Assembly (NCBI GenBank): GCA_000711775.1
Contig: ARYC01000255.1
Location: 100,512 to 164,511, forward strand
Origin: Oxytricha trifallax
Taxonomy: Eukaryota > Ciliophora > Spirotrichea > Sporadotrichida > Oxytrichidae
Length of the DNA stretch: 64,000 nucleotides
Direction of reading: 5' to 3'
A model generated the notes under the pieces. It saw only the letters and a list, made by a program, of their open reading frames with translations. It had not been told where the DNA came from and made no database searches. The translations under genes and the position numbers were made by a program. Each line of letters opens with the position of its first letter. The first letter of the stretch is position 1. Of the stretch, positions 34,501 through 46,300 are shown in pieces.

Positions 34501-34629
34501 TTAAAATAACTAATTCCTTATATACATTTTATATTCACATAAAACCTGCGTATTCTCTTATAACCCCAATTAGACCCCCAACTATACCCTGTAAATAAAA
34601 TCACTTAAATATATTATTTAGTTGTTTTG

Positions 34630-35005
34630 ATTCTTGCACAAACAAGCATTTTAATTCCCAATTCTAATTAGACATATCAGACGCATTCTAAAGCTTCCCA
34701 GCAAATTTTTAAATCTTTTTGATAAAATTTTTCCTCCCACTCTCATCTTTGCTTCCTCTTACGACAAAGTACAATTACTATATAAAGTCTGAGGTAAACT
34801 ATCCTTTTCCAAGTATTTTAAACATTTGATCAATTGGGTCATCATACTTGACAAGCACTAATATAACATTACAGGTATTTACCATATAATACACAATCTT
34901 AGCAGCTCCGTCATTGATTCTTTCTTGTGCTTTATCTTCATTATTTTTATAGGCTTCTTCTAAATCTGAAACTAAAGAATCGCTGACGAAGCCCTCACAG
35001 TCAAA
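34630..35005 (-). CDS. Large GTPase gene, G3 segment
   Basis: Begins at the TTTGAC pointer (35000-35005) with FDCEGFVSDSLVSDLEEAYK; DCEG fits the G3 (DxEG) motif of the GBP/RHD3/atlastin group of dynamin-related GTPases. It continues INDGAAKIVYYMVNTCNVIL, a hydrophobic strand, then LYFVVRGSKDESGRKNF, where FVVRG sits where RHD3/atlastin have FVIRD (G4). It runs up to TBE E. The TTTGAC in the upstream segment (37221-37226) is in the same codon phase, giving KFDCEGF on joining. Confidence 0.8.
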
Positions 35006-35152
35006 CAAATGCACTTAGTAAACATTCAAAAATATACCAAATTGTAGATTAAAAATTAAGAGAAATAAATTATTACAATTATTTATTTTAAATACATTTA
35101 ATTTAAGAGCTAAGTAAAAAAATATTAATTTTGAGTTCGCTCGTATTTGTTA

Positions 35153-36231
35153 TTATTGCTAAAAATCATAATATTAGGAAATACAAGAAATACAAAATAG
35201 ATTTGATATTTTTTAAAAATAAAACTGCCATTTAATACAGATAAATTAATTAGTAATTGGTTTAGTACACTTTTAATTACAAATCTTAATATTAAAAATA
35301 ATAATGACCATTTGAATTAATTGTAAATTGCACTGTTTAATGTTTTTAAGTTTTTAATATATTAAGGCGTACTAATTAAATTTCACATTATACAGTTCTT
35401 AGGAATTAGTTTGTTTTAAATTTAATTGTACAGAATGCAATGAAAAGTGATTTATATTTTTATTATTTAAAAAAACAAAAATGAATGTCGAAATGAGTGG
35501 GGAGACATTCTATTTCAACGATCAGACACCGAATGATCACATCTAACCACAGTCAATACTAAATTGCTAGAGGATATAATTTACTATGATGCGGTTGAAA
35601 AGTTATATAGAGTCATCTTTAGGAAATGCCCAGATAAAGTAAATGTTGTCTGGCTGTTTGATTACCTTAACACGGAGAATTCACGAGCTAGTTGCAGAGG
35701 CAAGATGAGAAGTTTCAGTTCAACGAGATTGAGCAGGCAGTGTACATGAAGCAGCGACTGTTGGACGGAAATTTAGAGTTAATGATAGAGGAACCAACAA
35801 TCATAGATAAGATCGACGGGATCAAACAGATAACGACAGTGATCAAGAAAAGAAATGAAGAGCTCTCATCTAGCTGAACTGCCATAAGTGCCTATATATA
35901 ATTACTTCAAATAATTATAATATAAATCACTTTTCATTGCATTCTGTACAATTGAATTTAAAACAAGCTAATTCCTAAAAATTTTACGATGTAAAATGTA
36001 AAATTTAATTAGTACGCCTTAATATATTAAAAACTTAAAAACATTAAACAGTGCAATTTACAATTAATTCAAATGGTCATTATTATTTTTAATATTAAGA
36101 TTTGTAATTAAAAGTGTACTAAACCAATTACTAATTCAGTTATCTGTATTAAGTGGCAGTTAATATTATTAAAAAATATCAAATCTATTTTGGATTTCTT
36201 GAATTTACTAATATTCTGTATTTTAGCAATA
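35153..36231. mobile_element. ~1.1-kb element with ~300-bp inverted repeats and one decayed gene
   Basis: The left arm (35153-35470) and right arm (35930-36231) are inverted copies (for example AATTAGTAATTGGTTTAGTACACTT and AAGGCGTACTAATTAAATTT blocks; tips TTATTGCTAAAAAT / ATTTTAGCAATAA). The 400-bp centre is GC-richer and coding-like. Not a TBE. The arrangement resembles a transposon that has taken up a host or own gene. Confidence 0.85.
35481..35877 (+). pseudogene. Unknown small gene inside inverted-repeat element, two frameshifts
   Basis: Reads MNVEMSGETFYFNDQTPNDH, shifts near 35560 to LLEDIIYYDAVEKLYRVIF then CPDKVNVVWLFDYLNTEN, shifts again near 35685 to VQRQDEKFQFNEIEQAVYMK, LELMIEEPTIIDKIDGIK and ends KKRNEELSSS-stop. 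That gives about 130 residues, acidic and helical. I recognise no family. Two +1-type changes in an otherwise clean frame mean a recently dead gene, unless very short introns or programmed shifts are involved. Confidence 0.6.
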
Positions 36232-36400
36232 ACTCAATTTTATAGAAAAATTATTTTAATTTTAATTACAACTCATAATATTTTAGTGTTTATATTATTA
36301 TTCCAATAATTATTTGTAATCTTAAAATCTGGCAATTATGATTGAATTATTTTTTTATTTAGTCATATTCTTAAATTCTATATTAAAGATACAAAATATT

Positions 36401-37077
36401 TAGCTAAGGTGACAAACACTCACCCCCCCATAAGGTGTACTTTTGAAAATGTATTCTGATAGAACTCGACCTCCTGAGTAAAGTTTTCTCAAGAACTAGT
36501 CGTACGCGGATAATAGTTTTTGAGATAACCCACTTCCTAAGTCAGAAAATCATATATAAAATCATAAAATTTGGCTTAAAAAATTTTGACAAAATTCTAA
36601 AAAAAATACATTTTATTTTCAACTTTCGAGTAATTTTTTTGTCTTTAATTATTATATCATGAAGAATTCAACATTTATCCTCATATTTTATTTGAAGCAA
36701 ATTTATTGTTATTTTTGAAATCTCGAAATATAACAAATTTTAGGCTATGCATATTATCATATTTTTTATAACAATAAATTTGCTTCAAATAAAATATGAG
36801 GATAAATGTTGAATTCTTCATGATATAATAATTAAAGACAAAAAAATTACTCGAAAGTTGAAAATAAAATGTATTTTTTTTTAGAAGTGTCAAAATTTTT
36901 AAGCCAAATTTTATGATTTTATATATGATTTTCTCACTTAGGAAGTGGGTTATCTCAAAAACTATTATCCGCGTACGACTAGTTCTTGAGAAAACTTTAC
37001 TCAGGAGGTCGAGTTCTATCAGAATACATTTTCAAAAGTACACCTTATGGGGGGGTGAGTGTTTGTCACCTTAGCTA
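36401..37077. repeat. Near-perfect palindrome (TAGCTAAGGTGAC ends)
   Basis: Arms of ~330 bp match almost base for base from TAGCTAAGGTGACAAACACT at 36401 to the inverted copy ending at 37077. They include C7/G7 blocks and a GC-richer stretch (GTCGTACGCGGATAATAG). Flanking AAATATT is also mirrored. The tip resembles the TAGCTAAAATACG tip of the element at 26741. No gene; likely a TA-target MITE. Confidence 0.93.
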
Positions 37078-37220
37078 AATATTTTTATAAAAACATAGAT
37101 TCATATTTTATTATTATTATAAATTATCAAATTATTCTGGTCTTTCATTCATAATTTATTTAAACTTGAAGAAAACGCCAAAAATATAAGTTTCTAATTT
37201 TGATTATTTAATCATTCACT

Positions 37221-37340
37221 GTCAAATTTATGTATTTTTCTAACTCCTAAACCTTTAATATTTGTGTACTGATACCAAATACCATCAGTTGTGCGGTCGA
37301 GATCATTTGTAATATTCTGACGGAACTTTGTTCTATAAGC
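37221..37340 (-). CDS. Large GTPase gene, G2 segment
   Basis: Begins at the GCTT pointer (37337-37340): AYRTKFRQNITNDLDRTTDG then IWYQYTNIKGLGVRKIHKFD. RTTDGIW fits the G2/switch I region of GBP/RHD3-like GTPases (T then GIW). Joined through GCTT to the P-loop segment it reads GKSTLLNKAYRTKF. It ends at TTTGAC (37221-37226), the pointer to the G3 segment. Confidence 0.85.
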
Positions 37341-37531
37341 AGCATTTATAAACAAAGAAACTCCACTTGTGTATATTAATTAATAAAATAGTATTAATAA
37401 TTAAAAACCTCATTCAATTAACACTATATTTATATATATAAATGTAATTTTTAAAAAAATATTACCATATTTTTTTAATTATAAATTAGTCAAAATAATG
37501 ATTTAAATAAAATATCCTTAAAATTTTTTGG

Positions 37532-37700
37532 AAGCTTTATTCAATAATGTAGACTTTCCAACCTGCTCTCACCCCAAAATTCCAATGCTAATGCTGGGAT
37601 AATTTAATCCTCCATAAAGTTTTAAATTCGTTTTGCTTATTTGAAGATCTTTTTATAGATCTTAGAAATAAAGAAGCTAAAAAACTTATTGTGCTTGGGT
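37532..37700 (-). CDS. Large GTPase gene, P-loop (G1) segment
   Basis: Reads VFQLLYFQDLQKDLQISKTN, LKLYGGLNYPSISIGILG, then UGA, then EQVGKSTLLNKA. The GxxxxGKST P-loop is complete except that the first variable position is an in-frame UGA, the only stop in code 6. The segment ends at the GCTT pointer (37532-37535). The 5' limit near 37700 is approximate; the joint to the N-terminal part (38539) is not resolved. Confidence 0.75.
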
Positions 37701-38538
37701 GCCTTGGCTTAATTAAAAAATATTTAAATTTACAAACAACTTATAATTTTATTTATTTAGTTTTAAAATAGTTTATAAATTTAATGAAGCTTCATAAATT
37801 AAGTTATAATTTATAATTGTACATTGGTTGATATGTGAGGATTTAATCAAGCAATAATTTTTATTTAGAATTCATTTAAATTAGCATTTTATTCACATTA
37901 AAATGATAACTTTGAGCAGAAGATTTTAATTTATTGATAATAATTTTTTTTAAAAGAATAACCATAATCATATAAATATATTAAATTCTGCTCAAAGTTA
38001 TCAATTTTATGTAAATAAAATGCTAATTTGCATGAATTCTTTATAGAAATAGTTAAAAAATTAATAATTTCACATATTAACCAATAGTAAAATTATAAAT
38101 TATAATTTTATTAATTAAGCTTCATTAAATATATACTTGAAATATATCCATTATTTTTAAATGAATGCGTTGGTGCTCAACATAGTTACTATAGTTTACT
38201 ATTTATTTGATTATAGTATTGGATCATAATCATATAATTGTTACTAAATTGGTCAAATACAGCTCATGAATCAAATAGCATTAATATGTAGCTATATTGA
38301 TAAAGAAAGACTAATTATATTATAGATATTTTCATAGAATTAATAAATTAAAGATTCTCATTAAATTTATTATTTTCCTTTAGAAAATGATGTTTTTCCT
38401 CAAATTTAACATAATGAGTGAAAAAAAACTAGTTAAAATGCATAAATTAATTAATCTTAATATAACATTAATTGCATAAATATTAAAGATCAACGTCCAA
38501 TATATTCATTGTCAATTAAATATAAAATTTATATTTAC
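37701..38538. other. IES or intron-plus-IES with palindrome 37779-38130
   Basis: Non-coding. The inverted repeat ATTTAATGAAGCTTCAT ... AAGCTTCATTAAAT (37779-38130) has arms of ~150 bp meeting near 37950 (TTTTGAGCAGAA-type blocks, CTGCTCAAAGTTATCA). The GTPase reading frame stops at a GTAAATAT donor-like site at 38538, so an intron may coincide with the IES. Confidence 0.65.
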
Positions 38539-41500
38539 CTAATTTATTGGATCAGAAAAATTCATTATTGATCTGAGAGAAGGATCGAATTCATTTATTG
38601 CTAAATCAATTTCAATTCCTGTGCTAGGTCCATCATCAACAAAATTGACATAACTTTTTTCCCCGAGCTGTATAAAATTTTCAAAATTAAATGGATCTTT
38701 GAAGTATATCCTACCATCTTTACTTAGTAACTTAACTTGCTTCTCGTAAACATCTTCAAGTAGCTTCTTCTATATGATTGTCATTACTAATAGATGTCTC
38801 AATCTCATCATTTCAATTGAATTACAAGTTAAAAACAGCATAGTAGGAATAAACACTTTTTAAGCTCTAGCTTTCAATTTCGGGAAAAATCTGTAAGCAT
38901 GATGTGTCGTAATCTTTCGACCTGCGTTTCTAGTACCATCTTAGAATATGCTACCCGAAGTGGCTGTATTAAGGTTGTCTTAAATAAGCTTCTAGAAGGT
39001 ATCAAAAGAGAAATTGTCTATTGTTTTCAAGTTTAATTTTGTCAAGATGTAGGGATTATGTGAAGACTATTCATCTTCTGCTGTTGCCAAAAACTCTTTA
39101 GAATAAAACATCATTTTATCTGAATTTCCCAATATTGAATCATCCTCAATGTAAAGCTAGAAGCTTTTATAAAATGAAAGAGATAAATTAATATCTAGTA
39201 TAATTCATCCCAGTAGGTTTTTCAATAGCTAAAGTCTTCTCTCCTTTTACAACTTTCAACTCTGATAAATAATATCTGTAAGTTGATATTTCTAAGGCAG
39301 TTGTTGTCAATCCATTGTCTGGTCTGTGAACTTCGTTAAGTTCTTAAAAAGCGATTTACATTGCTGCTACTACTTTTACTATCATATGTATTGATTCATA
39401 AAAATCTAAAATGCCTATTCTTTAGCTGTCTTTAGTGAAAGCTAGAGTGTTATTGCATAAATATTAAAGCAATTAGATTTATTACATTAATTAATAATTT
39501 ATAGATAATATTTTGCTTTGCCGACATATCGTACATAAAAATGGGATAGCCTTCCTCAATTTTAATAAATGACACATGTTCATGAATAGACTACTTTACT
39601 AATGGATCTCTTTCTTTATAATCTTTCATTAACATTTGTAATGAAGCAAATGGTATTCCAAGATAGTTTGCGAATTCCTTCGGGTCTGAAAATTTTGCAG
39701 AAAAAACTTAAGTTTTCTGATCTTAAATATTTTCTTGAGAATTCCTTCTTTGTTTAGCTTCTTAATTTGTGTCTTAAGTTTGAATTGAATCTTAGGTCAA
39801 GGGGTCTACTTACTGTGATGATAGAGTCTCATCTATGATACCCTTTTCTAAAAAATAATCTAAATATGGTCTTATACTTACACAAATTTTCTCTCCCTTT
39901 AATCTCTTGATCGAGGGTTTCTGGTCGCTAATATTAGAATTTATTTTCAACTTATTCCATTATCAATCTATAAGTTCTTTCAAGGTAGTCTCTAATGAAG
40001 TTGTTTTAGTCAAATTCATTTTTCATTTGCATTCTGATTACTTCTCTTATCAAACTATTTTGAAGTTTGAAGTTTTCTACTTCAGCCTTATAAGAATCTT
40101 TGAAATGAGTTCCATTCAAGTTTAATCTTGGCCTTAATGCCATAAGATCTACTATAATCTGAGCCATTCTTTATTGCTCTAATGTATCTGAGATATGTTC
40201 AAAACACTCTAAGTAAGTTAATGCTAGTTCTAATTTTGCTTGATGGTAAGAGAGTTCACACTCGAAGACGTCATCCAAAATCTCTAAACGATCCACTGCT
40301 GGGAATATATGGAGTAAGTCTTATTCTAAGAGGGGTTCCTATTTCTAAATGTAGAAGGAACATATAAATAAAAAATGAGCTTTATGAATATTTTTATTTC
40401 ATATCTTTAGAACCTCTTACTCTAAATTTCTCATATCTAAGAAAGATGCATCAAACATAATATGAACACCAAAATCATCCTTGACCATATAATAGCCTGT
40501 AGCTTCATCGAGGTAAATGTAATCCACTCTTCCCATTAATCGTAATCCCTCCTCTTTTTTATTGTCAGCTTTCTTCAAGTTTTCAATTTCTGCTGAAATT
40601 TCTTGTCTATCAAGAGGCTCTCCAAATGTGGCATGATACCTTGGGATAATAGGGCATGTTGAGAAGATAAAGTTTTAAAATCTACTGTTGAACTTAATCT
40701 TTTAGATATCCACTAAATGATCGTTTATAATATCAACCTCATCCTAATCGTTTTCTTGAGAAGTATCCTTCTTCACTACTTTGTTGTAAAACTTTGGCTA
40801 GTCATTTTCTTATAACTAAGTTGGTTTGTACATTGAGGAGTATGATGTATCTGTAAATCTTCCATGGGATTAAGTTGTGGCTGATTATCTCTCATTTGCA
40901 GTTTTTCTTCCTTCCTCCTCTGCTACCCCAAACTCATCTTGTATATTTTCCATTGGTCCTAAGAAATTCACATCTCCCATAACCCTATCTCTCGTTCCCA
41001 TTTCTCTCATTTCGATGACAATTCGTTTTTGGACAGCTCTAAAAGCATTTAACATGTAGAGAAGCTTAATTTTAGAGTCTCTTGCTCTCAGATATTTCAG
41101 CATATATAAGGAAAATAGCAAATGTTGTGGTACTTGAAGCAGGCTGTTTTTATGAAGTTCTTCCTATTCCTTAACAGGTTAGTATTCTGACTTTGTTTTA
41201 AGACAGCCCTTAAATATTGACAAGAAAGATCTTTCACCCTCAGTGAAGGAATGATCTGTATCAATCCTATCAACAACGTCTTATTCTGAAAGAAATGCAT
41301 TTTGTAATAAAAACTCTGTCTTTATCTCTCCATGCTTGACTTTGTCATGATGGATAGATGATAAGCTTTCAAGAATTAAGTTTACATTCGTTACATCTTA
41401 AACGTTGATAAGATCAAGAGTAAGTTATAAACAGTCATCAATTTAGTTTTGTTCGCCTGCTAAAATTGATGCTTAGTATTTCTAATCATTCAACATAATT

Positions 41501-43191
41501 TATTAAGATATTTTATTCAATTTACAAATTAATAATTTGATTACTAAGGAAAGGCTCATAACATATAAATTAGACCCAAGTACATTTCTTTATTCTAACA
41601 GTTGGAAAATCTTTAATTTAACCTGCATTAAACTCACCGAAAAGTGCTCTTTCAACAGAATTAATGTACTCAGTATTTAACAGCTCTTATTTTTGTTTGA
41701 TCTCTAATCTTTCTAGAAGGGAATTCTTTCCGGTCACGTTATTTCCATACTTTTTCCTATTTCTGTCTAGAACTTGTTAAATGTTTTTCTTTGCCAAAGT
41801 GGTAGGGTCTATTAGTGCTGGCACTGCATCGTAAAGAGCAAATTAACTTTTGATCACTTAAGTTTGGAAATAAGTAGGGAAGAAAACAATTATGCTGTAT
41901 GCAAAAGAATGACCGTTATCGATTTCCAGATCTCCATGTATTCCAAAAGGTGTACTTCTCTCTTAAAGTTAAAGTTTAAGCTCAATGTCATTCCAAACTA
42001 TCATTCTAGGTTTATCATAATTATATTTGCAAGTATCGATGTATTTGTCTCTTAAGTTATTACTTCTTTTCTCAAGCTTTTTAATGCCTTAAGACTCTAA
42101 AATTTTAGTTAATTCTTGTTAGCCAGTAATTCCAAGCTTTCTGAAATTAATCAGATTTTGACCTTTGTCTTAAATTTGTTTAAGAAAGGCTCTTTGCTTG
42201 TCTAAGTTTTAAGACTTTAACTGTTAGAAATATTCAATTGAATCCTGGAAAATTTCATATCTGTGCGTCATTGGAGTCCATTTTACTCTTTGAATAAACT
42301 TCTCAGCATCTTTATTTATCTTTTCTTCGTAAGTTGAGATTCTTAAGTAAACATCTATGTCATCAATTCTCAAAGAACTTAAAGGAGTCTAGAAAATGTT
42401 TAACACAAAATTAAGCTTAATTTTACCGTTTTTTCATCGAACTCTGAACTGGCTTAATCATCTTTTCCATTGGTCTGAGGTCTGTTAACATTTAAGAAAT
42501 GATCTTCTCCCTCAAGTCTAGAGTATCTCTTTACAGAATTTTCCAGTTCAAATTACAGCTTTGAATAAGTAGGACTGAATTTCAATGAAACTTTATCCAC
42601 TAATTCAGAAGTTAAAGCGTGATGTGCCCATCTTTAGAGCAATTTATATTTCTTATGCTAAAGCTTGTACTGTCTTCTTTTGAAGAAATTTGCTAATTCT
42701 TGCTTTGTTACTGAGGGATTACTCTTATCTTGAATTAAATCGATAAAATCCTAAAATCAATAAAATTATTAAAATATTTACTCTAAAATAATTGTAAATA
42801 CACATTTTAGTTTTCATATTAATATGGCCTAGTGTATTTTATATGCTAATTTAAGCTAACTATTTATACTCTATGAAGATCATCAGCAAACAATGTGAAA
42901 GGTTCTGGGGCTGGGGGAGTGGAAACTAATTTAACAAATTCATTCCTGTACTAGTTTTATTTCCTTGGCTCTTCCAGAAAGATGCTCTATGGCTTTAAAT
43001 AAAACACTCTCTTATCTCCCTTGTCTAAAAAAAACAATATATTATCTTGTAATCTAATGAATCTTACCAATTTGTTATGTGTTTATGAGACATCTATCGG
43101 CTAAGTCTTTATAAGACTAATATTTCTCGGAGAGCTGAAGATGCATATCCTCCACTCTCTCATTATTTCCTTTGTTTTTATTTACTGACAT
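38539..43191 (-). CDS. Large GTPase gene, N-terminal segment(s), ~1400 residues
   Basis: Start MSVNKNKGNNERVEDM at 43191. Code-6 reading continues with short introns: 43025-43067, 42389-42426, 40345-40420 and 39848-39881 (34 nt; removal joins GRENL to QKGIIDETL). Other frame changes (42760-42860, 41500-41590, 39410-39490, 39180-39210) are unresolved introns or IESs. I recognise no domain before the GTPase part; the protein is helical and charged, for example RIVIEMREMGTRDRVMGDVN, RVDYIYLDEATGYYMVKDDF and EQSSHNPYILTKLNLKT. It ends SIMNFSDPINQ at 38539. A GTPase domain behind a long N-terminal region recalls very large inducible GTPases (VLIG type), but that placement is inference. Confidence 0.7.
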
Positions 43192-43309
43192 TTATAATTA
43201 TAATTATGTAACAGTCTTAAATTTATATTAATTTAACATGGATTTAATTATCACATTAATTCAATAAATTAAATTAACTGTTCTAAGTATTTATAAGTTC
43301 TAATTTATT

Positions 43310-46300
43310 TCATTTCATGTATTCAAGATTTTTAAGTGCTTCATCATATTCAGCCTGCTTTTGCGATTTAGACCATTTCTTCTCTTTTGCCATAATTTCT
43401 ACAACTTCCTTTAATAATTAAGTAGCAAGTTCTTTATTTACAAATGCCATTGGTATCCTTCTGCACAGTATATCATTAGGCTTCTCAGCCATTTCTTGTC
43501 TTACTGCATAGAGTACTTCTGATTTTAAGTAGGGGTAGTCTGGATGAAGTCTCGTGTTCAATTTATTGTCCATGCCAAGCCTCACTACTCTCAAAGCAGC
43601 TGTTCCATAAGAGTGGTAGATATGGCGAGCTGCGTCTCTAGGTAAGTCATAAACAAATACAAAGTGGTCCTCATACTAGTCTTAGATTTCTTCTGGTAGC
43701 TATTAAATGCCATCCTTTATTTCAACTGCTGTGTAACTTCCAAGTAACTTGAATTTATCAGTAACTGACTTCTCTTGTTTTACATCGAGATGTGCCAAGT
43801 TTTGGTGAACGATTCTATCGATAGTCTCTTCACCCATTTTCCTAAATGAAGTCCACTTGCCTCCCATTAATGAGACTAAATTACTATTGCTAACTTCAAT
43901 CACATGATTTCTTGACAAACTTGCGGTATCCCCAGTAGGTGCTCCATGAATCTTTTATCCAAGTCTAATAATGCCTCTCTTTACTCTTCTCTTCATTTTC
44001 CTATAGTAAGTGCTATCTTCTAACTCTTATATGTCCTTTATACGCTTTTTATCCTCTTCGGTTTCCACTACGAGTGGTCTAATTATGATAAATAAAAAGA
44101 AAAATAGAAGATTATAACAATTTGATTAATATAACTTAGAATACTTTTTAAACAAAATGGAAACCGGATTGTATAAACAGCTTTATCATCTCTCCATTCA
44201 CCCTCGTAAACATCAAAGATATCTTGTCAGATCCACTTTTACTTAGTCCTTGAGCTCCGCACCTGAAGTGTCAACTTAGACCTGCCACTACTCTTACCAG
44301 ACTGAACCTCTAAAAAATAAAATTTTTAGATATGTTTTTTTGTAACTTACATTTTTGTGAGTGTAACTGGTCCATCCTCCTCTCCATTAAAAGTATTCAT
44401 TTTAATCTTAATCAAATTGTTATAATCTTCTATTTTTCTTTTTATTTATCATAAATGCCTGACCAAGCACTTATCATATTGTTTTTAAAGTCATAGTCTT
44501 TGCCAAATATTGCTGACAATTCACTCACAATGAAATCAATGTCTTGCTAGAGGGGTTAAGGGGTGTGAGTTAATTCACATTTATCATCTGTAGTTCCTAC
44601 CATGGCATGTCCAAGATAGTTTATGATGAAGATTAATCTTCCATCTTTTGTCTTGGGAATGATATTGCTCGTATAAATATTCACAATAGATTGATTGCGA
44701 ATTATACTAAAATTAAGTGATTATAATAATGCCTGAATTTTCAGGAAGCAAATCTTTTTGAAACATCAAGTGAGTTCCTCTTGCTCCAGTTACACGCCTT
44801 TGTGCTTAAGGATTGTCTTTCAATCTAAGTTCATCAGCATGAATGCCAGCGCAATTTATCTTAATAAAATAGTTTGTACTAAATATAAAAACTATAAAAA
44901 TTACATTGATATGCATGGAGCGATAAAATTTTAATTGTAAAAAGAAATAAATTGAAAAATTAAAATAATTTTTAAAAAATGTTTATATTTTAAGATTTAT
45001 AGTTGAATCATCTTGAATTTTAAATAACAAAATGCTATTTAAATGATTATCTTCCTTCCTACTTTGATTATAAACAAATAAATTATGTTTTATTTTAGTT
45101 GATTGACAAGTACCTTGCATTTGACTTTAAATTGCTTCTTAGTTAAATTATCTTAAAGCACTGCTCCTACAATTTTCCCATGTTCGTTCTTTATGTAATC
45201 TACGAACTCTGTGTAATTGGCAATATTAGCACCCTTCATCCCTGGAATATACAACATAATGAAGTTACTATAAGATACAAATAAACTTTTTATATTGTTA
45301 TATTAGTTCACTGTTGATGTGAGTAATGTATTTAAATTCATTCTTGAGTCCATCATTTAAGCTTCATGCATAAGCACCCCGTTTTGCCCATGAATTGCAG
45401 TTAAGTTCTTAAACATATCTCTTACTTTTCCCTTTCCAAGAATTTTAGGTCCACCTAATCCTGTTTGATATTCTGACTTGACAAGCTCTCTTAAGTAAAA
45501 TATATGTTAATAGGATTTTTTAATTAATTAATAAGTTATACATGAAATGATAGAGAAGGGCTCCTGGGTAATAGAAGAAAGCTGTCTTAAAGAGTGATGA
45601 ACTTGGAATAACTAAATTCAATTAAAATCCTAAAATCACTTTATGAAATTTATTGTCGTTATATAATAGTTAAAATGAATATGATCTTTGATGTTCAATA
45701 AATATTAAGATAATTTATAATAATATTTTTTGATAAAAACATCATGCTTAGAAATTCCTTTAGATAATCACTTTATAAGCTTAACATCTTTTAATCTCAG
45801 GAGTGTTAATTTAAGAATTTAAAATATTCATTTAAAAAATAAATAAAGTATAATTTTCAACTTTAATTAGACAATTACTTGCCTATTATTGGTAATTTTA
45901 TTTATCTCACCTAGTATTTAAGTATTGACTATGTAAAAATAAAGAATTTAAAAGTTTGAAATAAAAAACATGTAAATTTAATAATATAAAATCCTTTCTT
46001 AAAATTTGAATTATTAATTATAAAATTTTATCTATGTTTTTCCTTAAAAGTCATAATGTTTTATTAAATTCTTGAAAAGTTTAATTTTTATTTGAACAAA
46101 TTTAAGCTCATTATTTATTTTAATCTCATGATTATTACTTAGAATTATGCTTTTGTTTACCTCATATTACAATAAAAGCATTCAAAAGCAGTGTATCCCC
46201 ATAAATTACACTTGGCAATAGATTTATTTTGGTTTTAATGGCTTATTTTAGAATGGTGCAGCAAATAAGAAGTAATTCCTCTCATGAAGAGTTTCCTTGA

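Larger units (their letters stand above)
26433..34629 (+). mobile_element. TBE E, interrupted by TBE F and a TA-target palindrome
   Basis: CAAAACCCCAAAGCC at 26433; the right end TTGTTTTG at 34629 has lost most of the G4T4 pattern; ATT flanks both sides. It carries broken transposase (26524-28144), 22-kDa (minus, 28154-28907) and 57-kDa remnants (29475-29782 and 33822-34500). Two later insertions lie inside it: a palindromic element at 26741-27291 and TBE F at 29783. Without them it would be about 3.6 kb. Confidence 0.9.
35006..37220. other. IES carrying two inverted-repeat elements
   Basis: Bounded by TTTGAC pointers of the GTPase gene. Contains the ORF-bearing element 35153-36231 and the palindrome 36401-37077, separated by AT-rich filler. 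Confidence 0.75.

Noticed and set aside
36681-36893. 70-codon frame in the 36401-37077 element
   Set aside because: It spans the centre of a palindrome; low-complexity F/K/N/I composition.
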